Shown in pieces: positions 62,527 to 64,000 of a stretch of DNA of 64,000 nt. Position numbers and translations under genes: made by a program. Under the pieces are notes generated by a model. That model did not search any database and was not told where the DNA came from. It saw nothing but the letters and a program-made list of their open reading frames with translations. The DNA comes from Chloranthus sessilifolius (lineage: Eukaryota > Streptophyta > Magnoliopsida > Chloranthales > Chloranthaceae). The stretch spans positions 63,242,646 to 63,306,645 of the forward strand of contig CM037585.1 in the NCBI GenBank assembly GCA_021018995.1, in the 5' to 3' direction. Within the stretch, counting starts at the first letter, position 1; each line of letters opens with the position of its first letter.

Positions 62527-64000
62527 TGTTAAGGTATTTTATGTGCTTGCTACTGACTTTATTGGAGATAGTGATAAGAATGGGGTTAGTGGAAATAACT
62601 CAAAGGTGGATTGAAAACTACGGAACAACAAGCTTAAAAATACACAGTCCTACAAGATACAGGGCTTGTTGTAGAAAGTTTTAATAAGTAAGAGTTTGTC
62701 CCACAGGGAAAGTTGATCTAAAGCTCCAAGGGAGCTATCTTTAGTAGGCCCTCCAGGTCTGGCTACAGATCTGGCAATCCTGAATGGAAGGGGATTTAAG
62801 GTCACTATTGTCTAAATCCTAAGGTAACCAAATACCTAAACTACAGAAAGAGTTGAGAAGAATGATGGAGTGTGAGAAAATAAATATAAAAGGGTGAGAA
62901 GTAAGCTATTAGGTATAGATCTGATGGGACTTATAACTCAGACTCAGATCTGCTGCTATAGAAATCCTGTCCAATGGGTACATTATCACCAAAGAGGAGA
63001 AAGGATCCAACTCACCCCTGTGCCATGACCCAATCCCTTATGGCTATAACCTATCCACTTAAATGGTCACAGACTATCTAATAGTGGAACCACAATCCAG
63101 AGATGGGTCAAAATAAGTTTATCATTATAGGCACTACTTCATCCAGGCTACCAGCTCAAGAATCCATAGGAACCTCAACCTCTAAAGTTCTGTGTGTGGG
63201 GCTAGGCTTGTAATGTGCACTAGCCTGGACACTTAGAACCAGCAAGAGTTTGAGTACTAGCTTTTGCGCTTAGCAGTTCACTGCTTTAGAAAGACAGCAG
63301 TGATGCTGTCACAAGCCTACAATCTCTACAGCCAGATCAGATCTGACATCTGATGGTGGGTCTATATAAATACAGGGGAGTCTGTCTCTGTATAATCTCT
63401 CACAACGCTACAGGCACAAGTGCAAAGAAGAAGGATCTGTCTTAGATCTATGGATTGGCCTCACCCTAGGGCTATAATTTGTCCACTTAAATGGTCACAG
63501 ACTATCCACAGAGGCTATCCCCCCCATAGAGGGCTAAGACATAACAAGAATATTGCTGCCACCACCATGTTCACAAGGCTACCAGCTCAACTACCATTGG
63601 AAATTCAGATTTAGTGGATCCTGTGGTGGGGCTAGGCCTGTAATGTGCCTAACCTAGACACACAGGTCACTTGGATCTAAATAAAACCTTAAAAATAATC
63701 CTCCATTGCTTATAATACAACTTAGCAATGGAGGACCTCAAGGCAGCAGCCTTGTACAGAATAACTCACAAAACACCAGTCCCATACGTGCATAAAATTC
63801 TATTATAAAATCCATTAAAACTATTCCATATAGAGATACAGAAGCATAGCTAGCAAGTGCTAGACTATGGAGAGAAGAAAAAGGGAAAAAGAAACTGCCT
63901 AAACCCTAACCTTAGCCTACTGCAATTCTATAGCTGGTTTTAAGGAGTACCGAAAACAAGTCTTTTAAACCTAAACTAGGCTTAGGCTTATGTAGCAGTT
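62527..64000 (-). mobile_element. At-5 LTR, running off the window
   Basis: TGTTAAGGTATTTTATG... aligns with the At-4 LTR from 54218 onward, by eye around 90% identical, including the internal duplication and both hairpins (63047-63077, 63474-63505). There is no PBS at its left edge; integrase sequence lies there instead. So it is a separate insertion rather than the 5' LTR of At-4. The window ends before its U3. Open frames inside it (for example 63420-63614) are chance. Confidence 0.85.

Noticed and set aside
54218..64000. Pairing 54218-56607 and the LTR at 62527 as the two LTRs of one element
   Set aside because: No PBS lies at 62526; integrase coding sequence is interrupted there instead. 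The spacing also leaves out gag, protease and RT, so a separate nested insertion is the simpler reading.

Overview
This window looks like gene-poor, repeat-packed nuclear DNA of a flowering plant, probably heterochromatin. I see no intact host gene, tRNA, rRNA or CRISPR array. Nearly everything is LTR retrotransposon: two Ty3/gypsy lineages that use different tRNA primers, plus one Ty1/copia scrap. The Athila-type elements carry a tRNA-Asp primer-binding site (PBS) and an extra ORF downstream of pol. The Tat-type elements carry a tRNA-Arg-like PBS, two RNase H domains and, in one case, an antisense ORF. All gag/pol/extra ORFs are broken by stops or frameshifts, and several catalytic residues are lost. 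The species cannot be told from the sequence alone.

Layout. 1-7226: At-1 (+), an Athila derivative with LTR tail, PBS, extra ORF and 3' LTR but no gag or pol. 7227-10195: unassigned repeats and an LTR-like promoter region. 10196-10849: copia RT fragment (-). 10850-50220: a nested stack. Tat-2 (-) sits in the copia fragment. Its 3' LTR is split by Tat-1 (-; 11160-43493; target-site duplication (TSD) GAGCG). Tat-1 is itself interrupted by an Athila solo LTR (24130-25989; TSD GTAGA) and by the complete Athila element At-2 (26531-40835, -; TSD GGTGT). The Tat-2 3' noncoding region holds a second Athila solo LTR (45734-48028; TSD GTTGG). 50221-51489: unassigned, with a possible LTR and an initiator-Met PBS. 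51490-54217: At-3 (+; integrase plus extra ORF), cut by At-4 (-; 54218-62526), which is cut in its integrase by At-5 (-; LTR from 62527 to the window end).

Comparing these unequal copies shows conserved non-coding design. (i) Each Athila family has an array of short CG-core motifs in its LTR U3. In At-1, At-2 and At-4 an array of the same family-specific motif also lies just upstream of the extra ORF, followed by a TTTAAA-type core resembling a dedicated promoter. (ii) A three-hairpin element with compensatory base changes lies 80-160 nt before the 3' polypurine tract (PPT). (iii) A near copy of the PPT lies just downstream of the extra ORF in three elements. (iv) Hairpins with compensatory changes occur at the LTR start and in the probable U5. 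(v) The Tat LTRs carry family-specific long palindromes in U3, and the Tat-1 type also precedes the antisense plant-mobile-domain ORF.

Roles. Gag, protease, RT/RNase H and integrase are the usual copy-and-insert machinery, all defective here. The extra ORF product has an N-terminal basic stretch, a globular domain resembling the putative plant transposon protein family, a P/S/T-rich linker, and a coiled-coil or Lys-rich tail. I see no signal peptide or membrane segment, so a nuclear or nucleic-acid role fits better than an envelope. My main hypothesis is that this protein, or a host factor, reads the family-specific U3 motifs.
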